Assembly: GCF_000262755.1 (NCBI RefSeq)
Contig: NZ_AFEU01000001.1
Location: forward strand, 124,001-188,000
Reading direction: 5' to 3'
Source of the DNA: Bacillus methanolicus PB1
Lineage (GTDB): Bacteria > Bacillota > Bacilli > Bacillales > Cytobacillaceae
Length of the DNA: 64,000 nucleotides
Position 1 is the first letter of the stretch, and each line of letters starts with the position of its first letter. Of this stretch, positions 45,794 through 56,215 are shown one piece after another. The translations under genes and the position numbers were made by a program. Below the pieces are notes generated by a model. It did not search any database and was not told the origin of the DNA. It worked only from the letters and a program-made list of their open reading frames with translations.

Positions 45794-47293
45794 TGGACAC
45801 GAACCTAGTGGAAAAAGTAAACTAGGATTAGGAAATCAGATGATGGGAGGGCATAATATGGCGAAGAAAAAGATTGACGTAATTGAAGATGTTAAAAAGA
45901 AATATGTGCGGATGGCACTAGAAACAGGAAACTATGCTTCTATTGCTCGTAAAGCAGGTATTTCACGTAATACCTAGAAAATGGATAAACGAATATGAAG
46001 ATGAAGTGCGAGATCTTATGGAGGATGAGGGAACAATCACTCTGTCTGATAACCCCACTATGGACGAACTGATGAAAAAGTACGAACAGGCCATGAAACT
46101 CCTTGGAGAGAAAGAACTTGAAGTCGCTATGTTAAAGAACCTTCTAAAAAAAACGAGTCCCGATAGAAGAACGTTTAGAGGAAGTAAAACTCTGGGTTGC
46201 GGAAGGTTTTCCAATAAAACAAGCAACGAAAGCAGTGGAGGTGTCACGGTCGTTGTACTACTATCATCAAACTGCCGAAAAGGAAGACAAAAAGCCAGAT
46301 AGGCGAGGACGCCCTATTCCTGGTTATTCTGTTACTCAGTCAGGAACAAAGGTTTCTGATGAACAGATTGAGGAGTTTTTAATGGAGGCCGTGGAAGGAG
46401 AGGAAGGCATATACGGCTATCGGAAGTTGACCCATTACTTAAGGACGGAGCATAAGCTGGTGATTAGCCCCAAAAAAGTCTATCGACTATGTGATGAGTT
46501 AAACATTTTGTTACCTAAGCGAAACGCTCCATCTCCATATCCAAAACGGTTAGCTAAACAACACGTTATTACTGGACCCAACCAATTATGGCAAGTCGAA
46601 TTAAATATGGATCGATAGAAGATAGCGGTCGTTTCTTTTTTCTGGCCAGTGCCATTGATGTATTTGATCGCTGTATTGTTGGCTATTATCGAGGATCAAA
46701 GTGTCAAGCGAAGGAGATTACAGGTATGCTTCAAGAGGCACTCATAAGGCGTCAAGTACACATTCCGCAAGATGAAAGTGTATCAAGTATCATTATACGA
46801 ACCGATAACGGTCCTCAGTTTGTGAGTCATGACTTTGGTGATTTTTGTGAGCAATACAGGATTTATCATGAACGGATACCAACAAAGTCTCCAAACTTAA
46901 ATGCCTATATAGAATCATTTCACAGTATTATTGAACGGGAGTGTTATCAACGGGACACCTTTGAGTTCTTTGAGGAAGCCTATTATCGAATTGATGAATT
47001 TATGGAGTTTTATAACAATCGGAGATATCACGGCAGCCTTAACTATCTTACTCCTGTCCAGTTTCATAACTTGTACAAGGATGAAGGCTATCCGGAGGAG
47101 ATGGCGATCAGCTTATAAGCTACGCAGAGTTACTCCTTCTTCACCTAACCCACCCCTAGATGATGGAACGAAAGGGTCAAGCGAATTGGGCTTGACGCTG
47201 TAGTGACATCATCTAAAATGGATCAAGGTGAAGAAGGAAAAACCAAAAAGATGAAAAACTGCGAAAAACAAAGAAAATAAAAGTACGTGTCCA
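45794..47293 (+). mobile_element. Decayed IS3-family insertion sequence
   Basis: The ends TGGACACGAAC (45794) and GTACGTGTCCA (47293) are inverted repeats with the 5'-TG...CA-3' tips of IS3 elements, enclosing orfA and orfB on the plus strand. Just outside lie GCCCCCTTAATCATT on the left and AAATAAGGGGGC on the right, which extend the inverted repeat with a three-base difference. They may be part of a longer terminal repeat or of a target hairpin. No clear target duplication was found. Length about 1.5 kb. Confidence 0.85.
45859..47118 (+). pseudogene. Frameshifted IS3-family transposase orfA/orfB
   Basis: OrfA starts MAKKKIDVIEDVKKKYVRMA with a helix-turn-helix (SIARKAGISRNT), hits a stop, and resumes in another frame as WINEYEDEVRDLMEDEGTI. 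OrfB (VPIEERLEEVKLWVAEGF onward) is joined to orfA at an A-rich C-T-A8-C run near 46144-46154, the normal programmed -1 frameshift site. A second break occurs near 46595-46605: GTCGAATTAAATAT against the expected GTCGATATTAAATAT, a one-base deletion that hits the first catalytic Asp codon. RTDNGPQF and NAYIESFHS keep the remaining catalytic residues. At least two breaks make it inactive. Confidence 0.88.
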
Positions 47294-47385
47294 AAATAAG
47301 GGGGCCAAGCCGTTGATTAACTAAAAACCCGATCTTTTTACAAAAAAATCGAATTCAAGACAAAGTAACGAATTTTTTTATAAAA

Positions 47386-47420
47386 AAACCATGGTTCCGT
47401 CTAAGGGAACCATGGTTTTT
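47386..47420 (-). terminator. Terminator after the nucleoside transporter permease gene
   Basis: AAAACCATGGTTCC pairs with GGAACCATGGTTTT around a short loop, with T-rich sequence beyond. Reading on the minus strand it lies after 47422. Confidence 0.9.
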
Positions 47421-47421
47421 A

Positions 47422-48381
47422 TTAACGACTTCCTTTAATATAATGTGTTCCGACAGCTTTTGGCGCGTCGGCGCGGCCGATAAAGCCTGTTAAAGCAAGG
47501 ATTGTTAATACATATGGCGCAATATGCAAGTAAACACTCGGGATGTTTTCCAAGATCGGCAAGTTAGATCCGATAATGCTGATACTTTGTGCTAAACCAA
47601 AAAACAGAGCTGCTCCCATTGCACCTAGCGGATGCCACTTGCCAAAAATCATAGCTGCAAGCGCCATGAACCCTTGTCCGCTAATGGTTGCATGGCCGAA
47701 ATCAGATGTGATTGCCTGTGCATAAACTCCGCCGCCGATTCCTCCAAAAGCTCCTGACAAAATAACACCAATATAACGCATTTTTGTCACGTTTATCCCC
47801 ATCGTATCAGCAGCCATCGGATGTTCACCTACTGAGCGGAGGCGAAGCCCAAAAGGAGTTTTGTAAATTACATACCAGACGACCAATGCGAAACCAATAG
47901 CAACAAACGATGTCAAATACGTATTTGAAAAGAAAATCGATCCAAGAAACGGGATATTTTTTAAAAAAGGAATATCTATTTTGTCAAAACCTTTTTGAAT
48001 GATGTCCGTTTGACCTTTTCCATAAATAAGTTTAACAAGAAAGAGTGTCAAACCAACGGCCAATAAATTAATGGCAACCCCTGATACAGTATGGTCAGCC
48101 CTGAATGTGATGGAAGCAACCGCATGGATAACGGAAAATAATGCTCCCGCCAGCATTGCAACGAGTAATGCAACCCATGGTGTTAAATTTCCAAACGTGT
48201 CAATAAACGTTAAGTTAAATACAATTGCAGTAAACGCTCCAATGACCATTAATCCTTCCAGACCAATATTGACAACCCCGGAACGTTCGGAGAAAATACC
48301 GCCCAACGCGGTGAAAATAAGTGGAGCCGCCCAAAGTAATGTAGAAGGAATTATAATTTGCAAAATGTCCATAAAATCCAC
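47422..48381 (-). CDS. ABC transporter permease, NupQ-type
   Basis: The 319-residue membrane protein has about ten hydrophobic segments and the branched-chain/ribose permease-family stretch FTALGGIFSERSGVVNIGLEGLM and, near the C-terminus, GQGFMALAAMIFGKWHPLGAMG. It is the second permease of a nucleoside importer of the BmpA/NupNOPQ type. It starts directly after the first permease stops, with no gap. Substrate class (guanosine/other nucleosides) is from the family; specificity not shown here. Confidence 0.88.
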   Translation of the reverse strand: MDFMDILQIIIPSTLLWAAPLIFTALGGIFSERSGVVNIGLEGLMVIGAFTAIVFNLTFIDTFGNLTPWVALLVAMLAGALFSVIHAVASITFRADHTVSGVAINLLAVGLTLFLVKLIYGKGQTDIIQKGFDKIDIPFLKNIPFLGSIFFSNTYLTSFVAIGFALVVWYVIYKTPFGLRLRSVGEHPMAADTMGINVTKMRYIGVILSGAFGGIGGGVYAQAITSDFGHATISGQGFMALAAMIFGKWHPLGAMGAALFFGLAQSISIIGSNLPILENIPSVYLHIAPYVLTILALTGFIGRADAPKAVGTHYIKGSR

Positions 48382-49428
48382 TTACTTCACCCCCTTATTA
48401 TTGAATCTGTCAATTATCCAGCGGATCATATAACTAGAAGCTACAAAAAATACAATTAATGCAATAATAATATCAACCAGTTCATTTGGAATTCCTGATT
48501 CGAGCGGCATATTTAACGCACCGACTTTTAAAGCTCCGAAAAGAAGGGCTGAAAAAATTACTCCGACAGCAGTATTTCCGCCCAATAAGGCAACAGCGAT
48601 ACCATCAAATCCAACACCTGTAAATCCGCCTTTTACAGCAGCGTAGCCAAAAGTGCCAAGTCCTTCCATCGCACCGGCCAATCCTGCAAATGCACCGGAA
48701 ATAATCATCGATAAAATAATATTTCGATTCACATTCATGCCTGCATATTGAGACGCATGGTGATTAAAGCCGACAGATCTTAATTCATAGCCAATTGTCG
48801 TTTTTTCTAATAAAAACCACATAGTAAAGGCACACGCAAGTGAAATTAAAATCCCCCAGTGAAGGCGTGAATAATCTGTTAAGCCTTCTAAAAACGGCGA
48901 GCGTAATGACGCAGATTCAAAAATGGTTTTCGTTTTGTCGCTTTTTTCCGATAAGACGGTTCTGATAATATAATTCGTAATATGAAGAGCGATGTAGTTC
49001 ATCATGATTGTAACGATTACTTCATGAACTCTAAACTTTGCTTTTAATAAACCCGGAATGAACGCCCATATAGCTCCAGCAACAGCAGCGGTCAAAATCG
49101 CCAGCGGCAAATGGATGACTTTCGGAAGTTCAAAAGCAACCCCAATCCAAACCGCAGCCAGCCAGCCGACAATCAATTGTCCTTCAACACCGATATTAAA
49201 CAGCCCGACTCTGAAGGCAAATGCAACAGCCAAACCTGATAAAATATATGGGGTAACTTGTCTAATTACTTCACCTGTATAATATAAATCACCAAAGGCC
49301 CCATACCAAAGAGATGTAAATCCGGCAATCGGATCATAACCGCTTACAATCATAATGAGCGTACCGGAAAGAATTCCTAATAATACGGCTATTACCGGAA
49401 TAAAAAGATTACGTAAGCGCTTAGTCAT
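48382..49428 (-). CDS. ABC transporter permease, NupP-type
   Basis: The 348-residue permease has ten-odd membrane segments and the family stretch FAFRVGLFNIGVEGQLIVGW, EVIVTIMMNYIALH and the loop GGFTGVGFDGIAVALLGG. It overlaps the ATPase gene by eight bases and abuts the NupQ-type permease gene, so the three should be made together. First half starts with a short cytoplasmic tail (MTKRLRNLFIP). No signal peptide beyond the first membrane helix. Confidence 0.88.
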   Translation of the reverse strand: MTKRLRNLFIPVIAVLLGILSGTLIMIVSGYDPIAGFTSLWYGAFGDLYYTGEVIRQVTPYILSGLAVAFAFRVGLFNIGVEGQLIVGWLAAVWIGVAFELPKVIHLPLAILTAAVAGAIWAFIPGLLKAKFRVHEVIVTIMMNYIALHITNYIIRTVLSEKSDKTKTIFESASLRSPFLEGLTDYSRLHWGILISLACAFTMWFLLEKTTIGYELRSVGFNHHASQYAGMNVNRNIILSMIISGAFAGLAGAMEGLGTFGYAAVKGGFTGVGFDGIAVALLGGNTAVGVIFSALLFGALKVGALNMPLESGIPNELVDIIIALIVFFVASSYMIRWIIDRFNNKGVK

Positions 49429-50965
49429 TGGTTCCTACACCTGCTTCCTTTCGTTTCGAACCGGCCATTAACAAACCAAGCTCCTGTTCAGTTGTTTCCT
49501 TAGGATCAACAATTGCTATAATTTTCCCTTCATAGATTACAGCAATTCGATCACTTACATTTATAATTTCATCGAGTTCAAAGGAAATAAGTAAAACAGC
49601 CTTTCCATTATCCCTTTGTTCGATTAATCTTTTATGAATAAACTCGATTGCACCAACGTCCAGTCCCCTTGTTGGCTGCGCTGCAATCAACAGGTCAGGA
49701 TCCCTGTCCACTTCCCTGCCGATAATGGCTTTTTGCTGGTTTCCTCCAGAGAGGGCTCTTGCAAGCGTATATTCACTTGGTGTACGTACGTCGAATTCAC
49801 TAATTAATGTTCTTGCTTTACGATATATTTCTTTGAAATTAAGGATCCCATTTTTCGAGAAAGGTTTTTTGTGATAGGTCTGAAGTACCATATTTTCTCC
49901 AATCGGAAAATCAAGAACCAACCCGTGTTTATGGCGGTCTTGCGGAATATGGCCGACACCTGCCTCCGTAATTTTCCGTGGCGACATGTTTTGAATCTCT
50001 TTTCCATTTAATTTTATCGTACCGCTTTCCGATTTTCTTAACCCAGTGATGGCTTCAATTAATTCTGTCTGGCCATTCCCATCCACTCCTGCAATCCCGA
50101 CAATTTCTCCGGCGTGCACCGTAAGATTCAATCCGTTGACAACAGGCACTCCTCTTGAATCATTCACTACTAAATTGATAATTTCAAGTACTTCTTGCTT
50201 CGGTACAGACGGCTTCTTTTCTGTTTTAAAAACTACTTCCCTGCCTACCATTATGCTGGCCAATTCATTTGGATTTGTATCTTTAACGTTTAAGGTGCCT
50301 ATCCCTTTTCCTTTTCGAATGACAGTTACTCTGTCGCACACTTCCATAATTTCTTTTAATTTATGCGTAATCAAAATAATCGACTTGCCTTCTGCAATTA
50401 AGGTTTTCATAATTTGAATCAGTTCCTTAATTTCCTGAGGAGTCAATACAGCGGTAGGCTCATCAAAAATGAGAATGTCTGCTCCGCGGTATAATGTTTT
50501 TAATATTTCAACCCTTTGCTGCATTCCTACAGAGATATCGGAAATTTTCGCTTTCGGATCGACGGCAAGCCCGTATCTATCTGAAATTTTCCTTACTTCC
50601 TGTTCTGCCTTTTTGATGTCAATTTTCCCTTTGGATGTTATTTCTTTTCCAAGAATGATATTTTCAGTAACCGTAAATGTATCCACAAGCATAAAATGCT
50701 GATGGACCATTCCGATCCCTAAATCGTTTGCAATATTGGGGTTTGTAATTTTAACCGGTTTTCCTTTCACGCGGATTTCACCCTGTTCGGGCTGGTACAA
50801 TCCAAATAGCACGTTCATTAGTGTGGATTTGCCGGCACCGTTTTCCCCGAGCAATGCGTGAATTTCCCCTTTTCTTACTTGAAGTGTAATATTATCATTG
50901 GCGACTATACCCGGAAATTCTTTTCGAATATTGAGCATCTCTATAACATAATCCATTTTTTTCAC
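49421..50965 (-). CDS. ABC transporter ATP-binding protein, NupO-type (two ATPase domains)
   Basis: The 514-residue protein carries two tandem nucleotide-binding domains. The first has GENGAGKST, signature ISVGMQQRVEILK and DEPTAVLTPQE; the second has GVDGNGQTE (degenerate Walker A), signature LSGGNQQKAIIGRE and AAQPTRGLDVGA. This arrangement is typical of sugar and nucleoside importers. A GTG or ATG start was assigned by frame; MKKMDYVIEMLNIRKEFPG begins it. A strong terminator separates it from the BMP gene upstream. Confidence 0.9.
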   Translation of the reverse strand: MKKMDYVIEMLNIRKEFPGIVANDNITLQVRKGEIHALLGENGAGKSTLMNVLFGLYQPEQGEIRVKGKPVKITNPNIANDLGIGMVHQHFMLVDTFTVTENIILGKEITSKGKIDIKKAEQEVRKISDRYGLAVDPKAKISDISVGMQQRVEILKTLYRGADILIFDEPTAVLTPQEIKELIQIMKTLIAEGKSIILITHKLKEIMEVCDRVTVIRKGKGIGTLNVKDTNPNELASIMVGREVVFKTEKKPSVPKQEVLEIINLVVNDSRGVPVVNGLNLTVHAGEIVGIAGVDGNGQTELIEAITGLRKSESGTIKLNGKEIQNMSPRKITEAGVGHIPQDRHKHGLVLDFPIGENMVLQTYHKKPFSKNGILNFKEIYRKARTLISEFDVRTPSEYTLARALSGGNQQKAIIGREVDRDPDLLIAAQPTRGLDVGAIEFIHKRLIEQRDNGKAVLLISFELDEIINVSDRIAVIYEGKIIAIVDPKETTEQELGLLMAGSKRKEAGVGTND

Positions 50966-51127
50966 TCCTTATTTACTTTAAAGGAAATAATGATCAGTGG
51001 TTAAAAGTCAGACGTTAAAATACTTTTAAAAGGGTACCAAAAAAATCCTAACTGAAAAGCAGAAAATATTCTGTTCTTCAGTTAAAATTTTGTTCCGTTG
51101 GCATAGCCTTATTGAAAATTTTTCCAC

Positions 51128-51180
51128 AAAAAAAGGAATAAGAGGCCGGCAAGCGACAGCCCGCTTATTCCTTCACTATT
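51128..51180 (-). terminator. Terminator between the BMP gene and the ATPase gene
   Basis: On the minus strand GGAATAAGCGGGCTG ... CTCTTATTCC pairs, followed by TTTTTTTG. It may reduce transporter core gene expression below that of the binding protein. Confidence 0.8.
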
Positions 51181-51183
51181 ATT

Positions 51184-52284
51184 TTATTTTACGGAAAATG
51201 ATTTAAGCTCTTTTAAAGTAGAAGGAACTTTCACTTCACCGCTCTTGATTTTTTCTTGCCACTCTTTTACTGCTGCCTCAATATCGGCTTTGTTAGAAAG
51301 CTCTTCATTAACTGGAGCTAAGCCGACACCATCTTCAGCCAAACCGTAAATGATTGCTTTTCCGCCGGGGAAGTTTCCTTCTTTTGCTTTAGTAGAAAGG
51401 TCTTTCACTGCGTTATCAACTCGTTTAAGAGCTGAAGTAATGATTACGTTATGTTTTTTTCCATCAATTTCAACGACACCTTCTGCAGACTGGTCAGAGT
51501 CAACACCAATCGCCCAGATTTCTTTTGAAGGGTCTTTCTTCTTACGGTCCCGCGCTTCCGTAAATAGACCGTTACCTGTTCCACCGGCAGCGTGGAAAAT
51601 CACGTCCACACCGGAAGAGTACATTTTAGAAGCAATTGTTTTGCCAAGCTCAGCTTTGTCAAATGCTCCTGCATACTGTACGTCAACTTTAATATCAGGG
51701 TTTACTGATTTTACACCGGCCAGGAATCCGGATTCAAACCGTTCAATTACCGGAATTTCCATTCCACCGATAAAACCGATTTTATTTGTTTTTGTCGCTT
51801 TCGCAGCTGCAACACCGGCTAAGAAAGCCGCTTCTTGTTCTTTAAATAAGATGCTTGCAACGTTTGGCTCTTTAACTTCGGCGTCTACAATTGCAAAATG
51901 CTTATCTTTTTGCTGTTGGGCGATTTCTTTAACAGCCTCTTGCATTAAGAAACCGATGCCAAATACTAAATCAAAACCTTGACGAGCAAGTGTATTTAAA
52001 TTTGTAGCGTAATCTGCATCTGATTGGGATTGAAGGTAGTGGTAACCATCTTTTCCTTGTTTGAGACCGTTTTCTTTGCCAAATGCTTGAAGACCTTCCC
52101 AGGCAGATTGGTTGAATGATTTGTCATCAACACCGCCGACATCTGTTACCATTGCAACTGTAAATTTATCTTCTTTTGTGCCTTCATCGGCTGATCCGCC
52201 TTTTTCACTTTTGCCGCAAGCACCCAAAATTGTTCCGGCAGCAAGTACGAGTGACAGCGCTAAACTAAATTTACGCTTTTTCAA
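51184..52284 (-). CDS. BMP-family nucleoside-binding lipoprotein, NupN-type
   Basis: The 366-residue lipoprotein has a lipobox LGAC with the acylated cysteine at residue 23 and the BMP (basic membrane protein) fold: [65 protein letters not shown] and [10 protein letters not shown]. It would deliver nucleosides to the permeases encoded downstream. The start is a TTG at 52284 with GGGGGG eight bases upstream. It lies between ymfC and the ATPase gene. In B. subtilis the homologous genes are elsewhere on the chromosome (yufN-Q). Confidence 0.92.
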   Translation of the reverse strand: MKKRKFSLALSLVLAAGTILGACGKSEKGGSADEGTKEDKFTVAMVTDVGGVDDKSFNQSAWEGLQAFGKENGLKQGKDGYHYLQSQSDADYATNLNTLARQGFDLVFGIGFLMQEAVKEIAQQQKDKHFAIVDAEVKEPNVASILFKEQEAAFLAGVAAAKATKTNKIGFIGGMEIPVIERFESGFLAGVKSVNPDIKVDVQYAGAFDKAELGKTIASKMYSSGVDVIFHAAGGTGNGLFTEARDRKKKDPSKEIWAIGVDSDQSAEGVVEIDGKKHNVIITSALKRVDNAVKDLSTKAKEGNFPGGKAIIYGLAEDGVGLAPVNEELSNKADIEAAVKEWQEKIKSGEVKVPSTLKELKSFSVK

Positions 52285-52371
52285 CGTTTGAACCCCCCAA
52301 AAAAATTTGTGGTTTTAGTAGAAATGTTCATAAAAGGCCCAATTGTTTTCGTTTTCACTTTTAAAAAAGAA

Positions 52372-53097
52372 TTAAACTCTCTTACGCAAAACATGGAATC
52401 TGAATTTATCCGCTTTGAAATAGTTTACCGAATAAAGGATAGGCTCGTCCATTTCATCATAGTGCATTTGCTTTAAAACAAGCAATGCTGTTTCGGGATC
52501 ACATTCAAGGATGGGAGAAATTTTTTCGTGATAGCCAATAGGGTCAATCTGGGCAACTGCATATGTAATTTTCCGGTTTGCCTTCATCTCCAATAAATTG
52601 AAGATAGATTCCTGTTCGAGAGAAAAATTTTCCTGTAAAATTTTTTCAGGAACTTTGTCGATACAATAGACAACCGGTTCCCCGTTAGCGGTTCTTACCC
52701 TTTCAATCACGACGATTTCTTCATCCAATGAACATGAGAAACGGCGAACGTCCTCCTCGGTAGGGCCTTGGGTTGACGAACTTAAGAAAATAGTTCCCGG
52801 AGTCATTCCAGCTAGTTGTATCATGTTCGTAACACTATTTAGCTGCTCGATCCCTGAAGTAAACAGAGGTTTTGCATTGACAAAAGTGCCGACGCCGTGG
52901 CGCCTGATGATCACATTCTCTTCTTCGAGAATTCTCAATGCCTCTCGAAGCGTGGCTCTGCTTACTCCTAATTGTTTAGCAAGATCAAATTCAGACGGAA
53001 GCTTTTCTCTTTCTTTATACAGCCCCTTTTCAATATCTTGCTTTAGGCGATCGATGACTTGTAAATACAAATGACGATTATCTGACTTAATTGACAT
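52372..53097 (-). CDS. ymfC: GntR/HutC-family regulator YmfC
   Basis: The 241-residue regulator has an N-terminal winged helix ([38 protein letters not shown]) and a C-terminal UTRA ligand-binding domain ([38 protein letters not shown]). YmfC of B. subtilis lies next to spoIIIE in the same way. Placed immediately before the nucleoside transporter, it is a fair candidate for its local regulator. ATG 53097 follows TGGAGGAGC. An 18-base palindrome at 53125-53142 just upstream may be its operator. Confidence 0.92.
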   Translation of the reverse strand: MSIKSDNRHLYLQVIDRLKQDIEKGLYKEREKLPSEFDLAKQLGVSRATLREALRILEEENVIIRRHGVGTFVNAKPLFTSGIEQLNSVTNMIQLAGMTPGTIFLSSSTQGPTEEDVRRFSCSLDEEIVVIERVRTANGEPVVYCIDKVPEKILQENFSLEQESIFNLLEMKANRKITYAVAQIDPIGYHEKISPILECDPETALLVLKQMHYDEMDEPILYSVNYFKADKFRFHVLRKRV

Positions 53098-53124
53098 GCA
53101 GGCTCCTCCAACCATTTTCTCAAG

Positions 53125-53142
53125 ACATCAGACCTCTGATGT
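53125..53142. promoter_or_regulatory. ymfC: Perfect palindrome upstream of ymfC
   Basis: ACATCAGACCTCTGATGT: perfect 8-base arms around CC, 28 bases before the ymfC start. GntR-family operators are typically short palindromes near the start. The sequence is seen; the operator role is inferred. Confidence 0.6.
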
Positions 53143-53423
53143 TCAATCATTCCTACTAATCGAAAATACTATATCACTTTTTTATCTATAAATAAATAGT
53201 GTTTCTATACTTTGAAGAAAAAAAGGCGATAGCAGAAAACAGTCCAAATTTAGTAAATAATCATACATAAATGGCAGGAAAATGCTGCTGAAAAATAAAT
53301 GATTCTCCTTCAAGTAAATCCAATAAGGAGGCGACATACTATTTTCATCATGATATGTAAGCGCTTTTAATGTTATATCGTTTTTAAGCATTTTTCAGTG
53401 ATATTCCAGATCATTAAACAAGA
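53143..53423. other. Noncoding gap upstream of ymfC
   Basis: AT-rich; holds a possible cre site at 53356-53369 and no convincing gene. A 69-codon minus-strand frame (53182-53391) lacks a ribosome binding site and has a composition unlike the neighbours. Confidence 0.5.
53356..53369. promoter_or_regulatory. Candidate CcpA cre site between spoIIIE and ymfC
   Basis: TGTAAGCGCTTTTA matches the cre consensus TGWAANCGNTNWCA at 13 of 14 positions. It lies about 260 bases upstream of ymfC. Confidence 0.45.
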
Positions 53424-53454
53424 GGCTGACTCTTTGCTTTTGAGTCAGCCCCAT
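53420..53454 (-). terminator. Terminator after spoIIIE
   Basis: On the minus strand GGGGCTGACTC pairs with GAGTCAGCCTCTTG around a short loop; T-rich tail is weak. The arms match the outer arms of the repeat family. Confidence 0.7.
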
Positions 53455-53470
53455 GATTACTATATAAATA

Positions 53471-55813
53471 CTAGTTAGCTTCTTCTTTTGGCTTTGACAC
53501 GAGAACTTCACGGGGTTTGCTTCCTTCATACGGGCCGACAACCCCTCTTGCTTCCATTTCGTCAATGAGCCGGGCTGCGCGTGTGTAGCCGATGCGAAAT
53601 CTTCGCTGCAGCATCGAAACCGAAGCTGTTTGCATTTCTATTACCAGTTCGACCGCTTGATTATAAAGTTCATCATCCACCTCAGCAGTATTCTCCGTAA
53701 TATCATCAGGGATCATTTCTTCTTGATATTGTGCTTTTTGCTGGGAAATAACAAAGTTCACTACCTCTTCCACTTCTTCATCTGATAGAAAAGCACCCTG
53801 GACACGTATTGGTTTAGAAGCGCCAACAGGAAGAAACAGCATGTCACCGCGGCCGAGAAGCTTTTCTGCTCCTCCCATATCTAAAATCGTCCTTGAGTCA
53901 GTTTGTGAAGAAACAGCAAAAGCGATCCGGGATGGAATATTTGCTTTAATGACACCTGTAATCACATCTACTGACGGTCTTTGTGTCGCGATAATTAGGT
54001 GAATTCCCGCAGCCCTGGCCATTTGTGCAAGACGGGTAATCGAGTCCTCAACGTCCGAAGAAGCAACCATCATCAAATCAGCCAGCTCGTCCACAATGAC
54101 AACTATATACGGCAACAAAGGCTGTTTTGCATCTTCCTCGGCATTATGCCTTTTAATGTATTCATTATAGCCTTCGATATTTCTCGTTCCGGTATGCGAA
54201 AACAATTCATATCGCCGTTCCATTTCGCTTACCACTTTTTTCAATGCCTGCGATGCTTTCTTGGCATCGGTGACAACAGGAGCGAGCAAATGCGGGATCC
54301 CGTTATATACATTTAATTCGACCATCTTAGGGTCGATCATCATTAATTTAACCTCGTGCGGTTTTGCCCGCATTAGGATGCTTGTAATAATCCCGTTAAT
54401 ACAAACACTTTTCCCGCTGCCCGTTGCCCCTGCAACAAGCAAATGCGGCATTTTATTCAGTTCAGCGAGAACTGCTTCACCCGTAATATCACGGCCAAGC
54501 CCGATCAGGAGCTTTGAATCAGGCTTCTCATTTTGTGTTGATTCAAGTACCTCACGAAGAGAAACCATCGCAACCTCTGAGTTTGGAACTTCTATTCCGA
54601 TAGCAGACTTTCCAGGAATCGGTGCTTCGATTCGAATATCTTTTGCAGCAAGTGCAAGCGCAAGATCATCGCTCAAGCTTACAATTTTGCTTACTTTTAC
54701 CCCAACATCCGGATGAACTTCATATTTGGTTACCGCCGGTCCGAGATGAACTTGTGTAACTCTAGCTTTTACGCCAAAACTTTGAAATGTCCGTTCCAGC
54801 TTGGCTGCATTTGCATGAATAAGTTCATATTCTCTGCTTTGGTCTGTATGCCGCGGAAGTTTTAATAATCGAAGAGGCGGAAGTTCATAATCAATATTTT
54901 CAACCTCTGTAAATGTCATTGGAGGAGCAGAATCGTCATCACTTTCTTGTACAGATAATTCGGTGCTTTTCTTTTCAGGTTTTGCCGCAGTATCTCCTCT
55001 ATGTTCATGATAAGCTCTTTCCGTAAAACTGGAAATGATCGGTTCCGGCGGGGAATCCATTTCCAATTGTTGCTGATCAGTATCCATAATTTGCTCCTCT
55101 TCTTCCTCTTCCTGCGAACGGTGCAATCTTTCTTCTTGCCGTTGTCTTCTTGCCGCCTTCCTTTCCGTACGTTCTGTCCGCCAATTATTTATATCTTCAA
55201 GAAAAGCAATCCACTGATTTTTTATGAAATTTCCCAGTGAAAAAAAAATCTTTCCTAACGCGTCTCCAAATGTTTTTCCTGTCAAAAGGACAAATCCAAT
55301 CATAATAAAAACAGCCGCGATCAGCTTTGTACCTGCTTCATCGAATAAATAATAGCAAAGCGCGAACAAAACTGCACCGACCATCCCTCCTCCAAGATCA
55401 GTTGTGCTCGTCTCGCCTCGCACTTCCAACCAAAATAATTCCCATGTATTTGCAATAACGCTCGGGTCTTCGAATTTACCCCCGTTTGATAACAATTGAA
55501 ACAATGTAATATGGCTCAAAAGCAGTATTGAAACGCTTATGAAATATAAACCGATCAGTTTTCGGTGAAAGAAAAATGGAAAAGACCGCTTCCACATCAT
55601 ATATGCAGATGCAAGAACAATTCCAATCAAGATCAGCATATACCATTCTCCCATGAAAAACCGGAAAAACAGAACGAAAGCATTACCTACCGCACCGAGT
55701 CTGGCAATAGAGATGACCGCCAAAGCAATTAAAACTAATGCAGTCAGTTCATATTGAATCGTCCTTTTAAAATTATCGTTTTTCCGTGAGCGTCGATTCT
55801 TTGTTTTGGCCAT
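53471..55813 (-). CDS. spoIIIE: DNA translocase SpoIIIE (FtsK family)
   Basis: SpoIIIE pumps the forespore chromosome across the sporulation septum. The 780-residue protein has four membrane helices within about 20-180, an acidic/Gln-rich linker (to about 320), the motor with Walker [10 protein letters not shown] and [12 protein letters not shown], and the gamma winged-helix domain ([21 protein letters not shown]) that reads SRS-type orientation signals. GSKPREVLV closes the conserved part. It follows ylzJ-tepA in the same order as B. subtilis. Confidence 0.96.
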   Translation of the reverse strand: MAKTKNRRSRKNDNFKRTIQYELTALVLIALAVISIARLGAVGNAFVLFFRFFMGEWYMLILIGIVLASAYMMWKRSFPFFFHRKLIGLYFISVSILLLSHITLFQLLSNGGKFEDPSVIANTWELFWLEVRGETSTTDLGGGMVGAVLFALCYYLFDEAGTKLIAAVFIMIGFVLLTGKTFGDALGKIFFSLGNFIKNQWIAFLEDINNWRTERTERKAARRQRQEERLHRSQEEEEEEQIMDTDQQQLEMDSPPEPIISSFTERAYHEHRGDTAAKPEKKSTELSVQESDDDSAPPMTFTEVENIDYELPPLRLLKLPRHTDQSREYELIHANAAKLERTFQSFGVKARVTQVHLGPAVTKYEVHPDVGVKVSKIVSLSDDLALALAAKDIRIEAPIPGKSAIGIEVPNSEVAMVSLREVLESTQNEKPDSKLLIGLGRDITGEAVLAELNKMPHLLVAGATGSGKSVCINGIITSILMRAKPHEVKLMMIDPKMVELNVYNGIPHLLAPVVTDAKKASQALKKVVSEMERRYELFSHTGTRNIEGYNEYIKRHNAEEDAKQPLLPYIVVIVDELADLMMVASSDVEDSITRLAQMARAAGIHLIIATQRPSVDVITGVIKANIPSRIAFAVSSQTDSRTILDMGGAEKLLGRGDMLFLPVGASKPIRVQGAFLSDEEVEEVVNFVISQQKAQYQEEMIPDDITENTAEVDDELYNQAVELVIEMQTASVSMLQRRFRIGYTRAARLIDEMEARGVVGPYEGSKPREVLVSKPKEEAN

Positions 55814-55923
55814 TTCATCACCTTAATCATTTGTTTATTTTCAGCATCATCAAAATTCTCCAAATTTAAACTAAAATGTGAACAACAAATATGTAATGAT
55901 TTAAAGAAATAGAATTAAGAAAG

Positions 55924-55950
55924 AAAGCAGCCTATCAGGCTGCTCTTTGG
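55924..55950 (-). terminator. Terminator after ylzJ
   Basis: On the minus strand AGCAGCCTGATAGGCTGCT: AGCAGCC pairs with GGCTGCT; T-rich sequence follows. Confidence 0.85.
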
Positions 55951-56002
55951 CTTTTATTCTCATTATATCATATTGTCCGGGCTTTCAGAGAAAAACAAAA
56001 CA

Positions 56003-56215
56003 TTAAAAAAAAGAAATTTTTTCTCCCGGATGACAGCGGGAGTCCAAATAATGCTTCGGATCACTGCTTAAATTACGAACGATTCTGAAAGAATGGCCAT
56101 CTTCAAATTCGACTAACAATGGGATTCCATTATATATGATCGTTCTTTGCTTGCTAAACTCATGATCTTCAGAAGGAAAGACGAGTTCAAGAGGCATGAT
56201 TGTATACAAAATCAT
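56003..56215 (-). CDS. ylzJ: YlzJ-like small protein
   Basis: The 70-residue protein begins [17 protein letters not shown] and ends [16 protein letters not shown], typical of the YlzJ-like family found downstream of tepA in Bacillus; function unknown. It overlaps tepA by four bases (ATGA), indicating coupled translation. Central part [19 protein letters not shown] is beta-rich. No transmembrane segment or signal. Confidence 0.9.
   Translation of the reverse strand: MILYTIMPLELVFPSEDHEFSKQRTIIYNGIPLLVEFEDGHSFRIVRNLSSDPKHYLDSRCHPGEKISFF

Noticed and set aside
46144-46154. A-run in the IS3 element as a disabling frameshift
   Set aside because: It is the expected programmed -1 site between orfA and orfB; the true disruptions are near 45975 and 46600.
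53182-53391. 69-codon minus-strand frame between ymfC and spoIIIE
   Set aside because: No ribosome binding site, unusual composition and no recognised family; overlaps a possible cre site.
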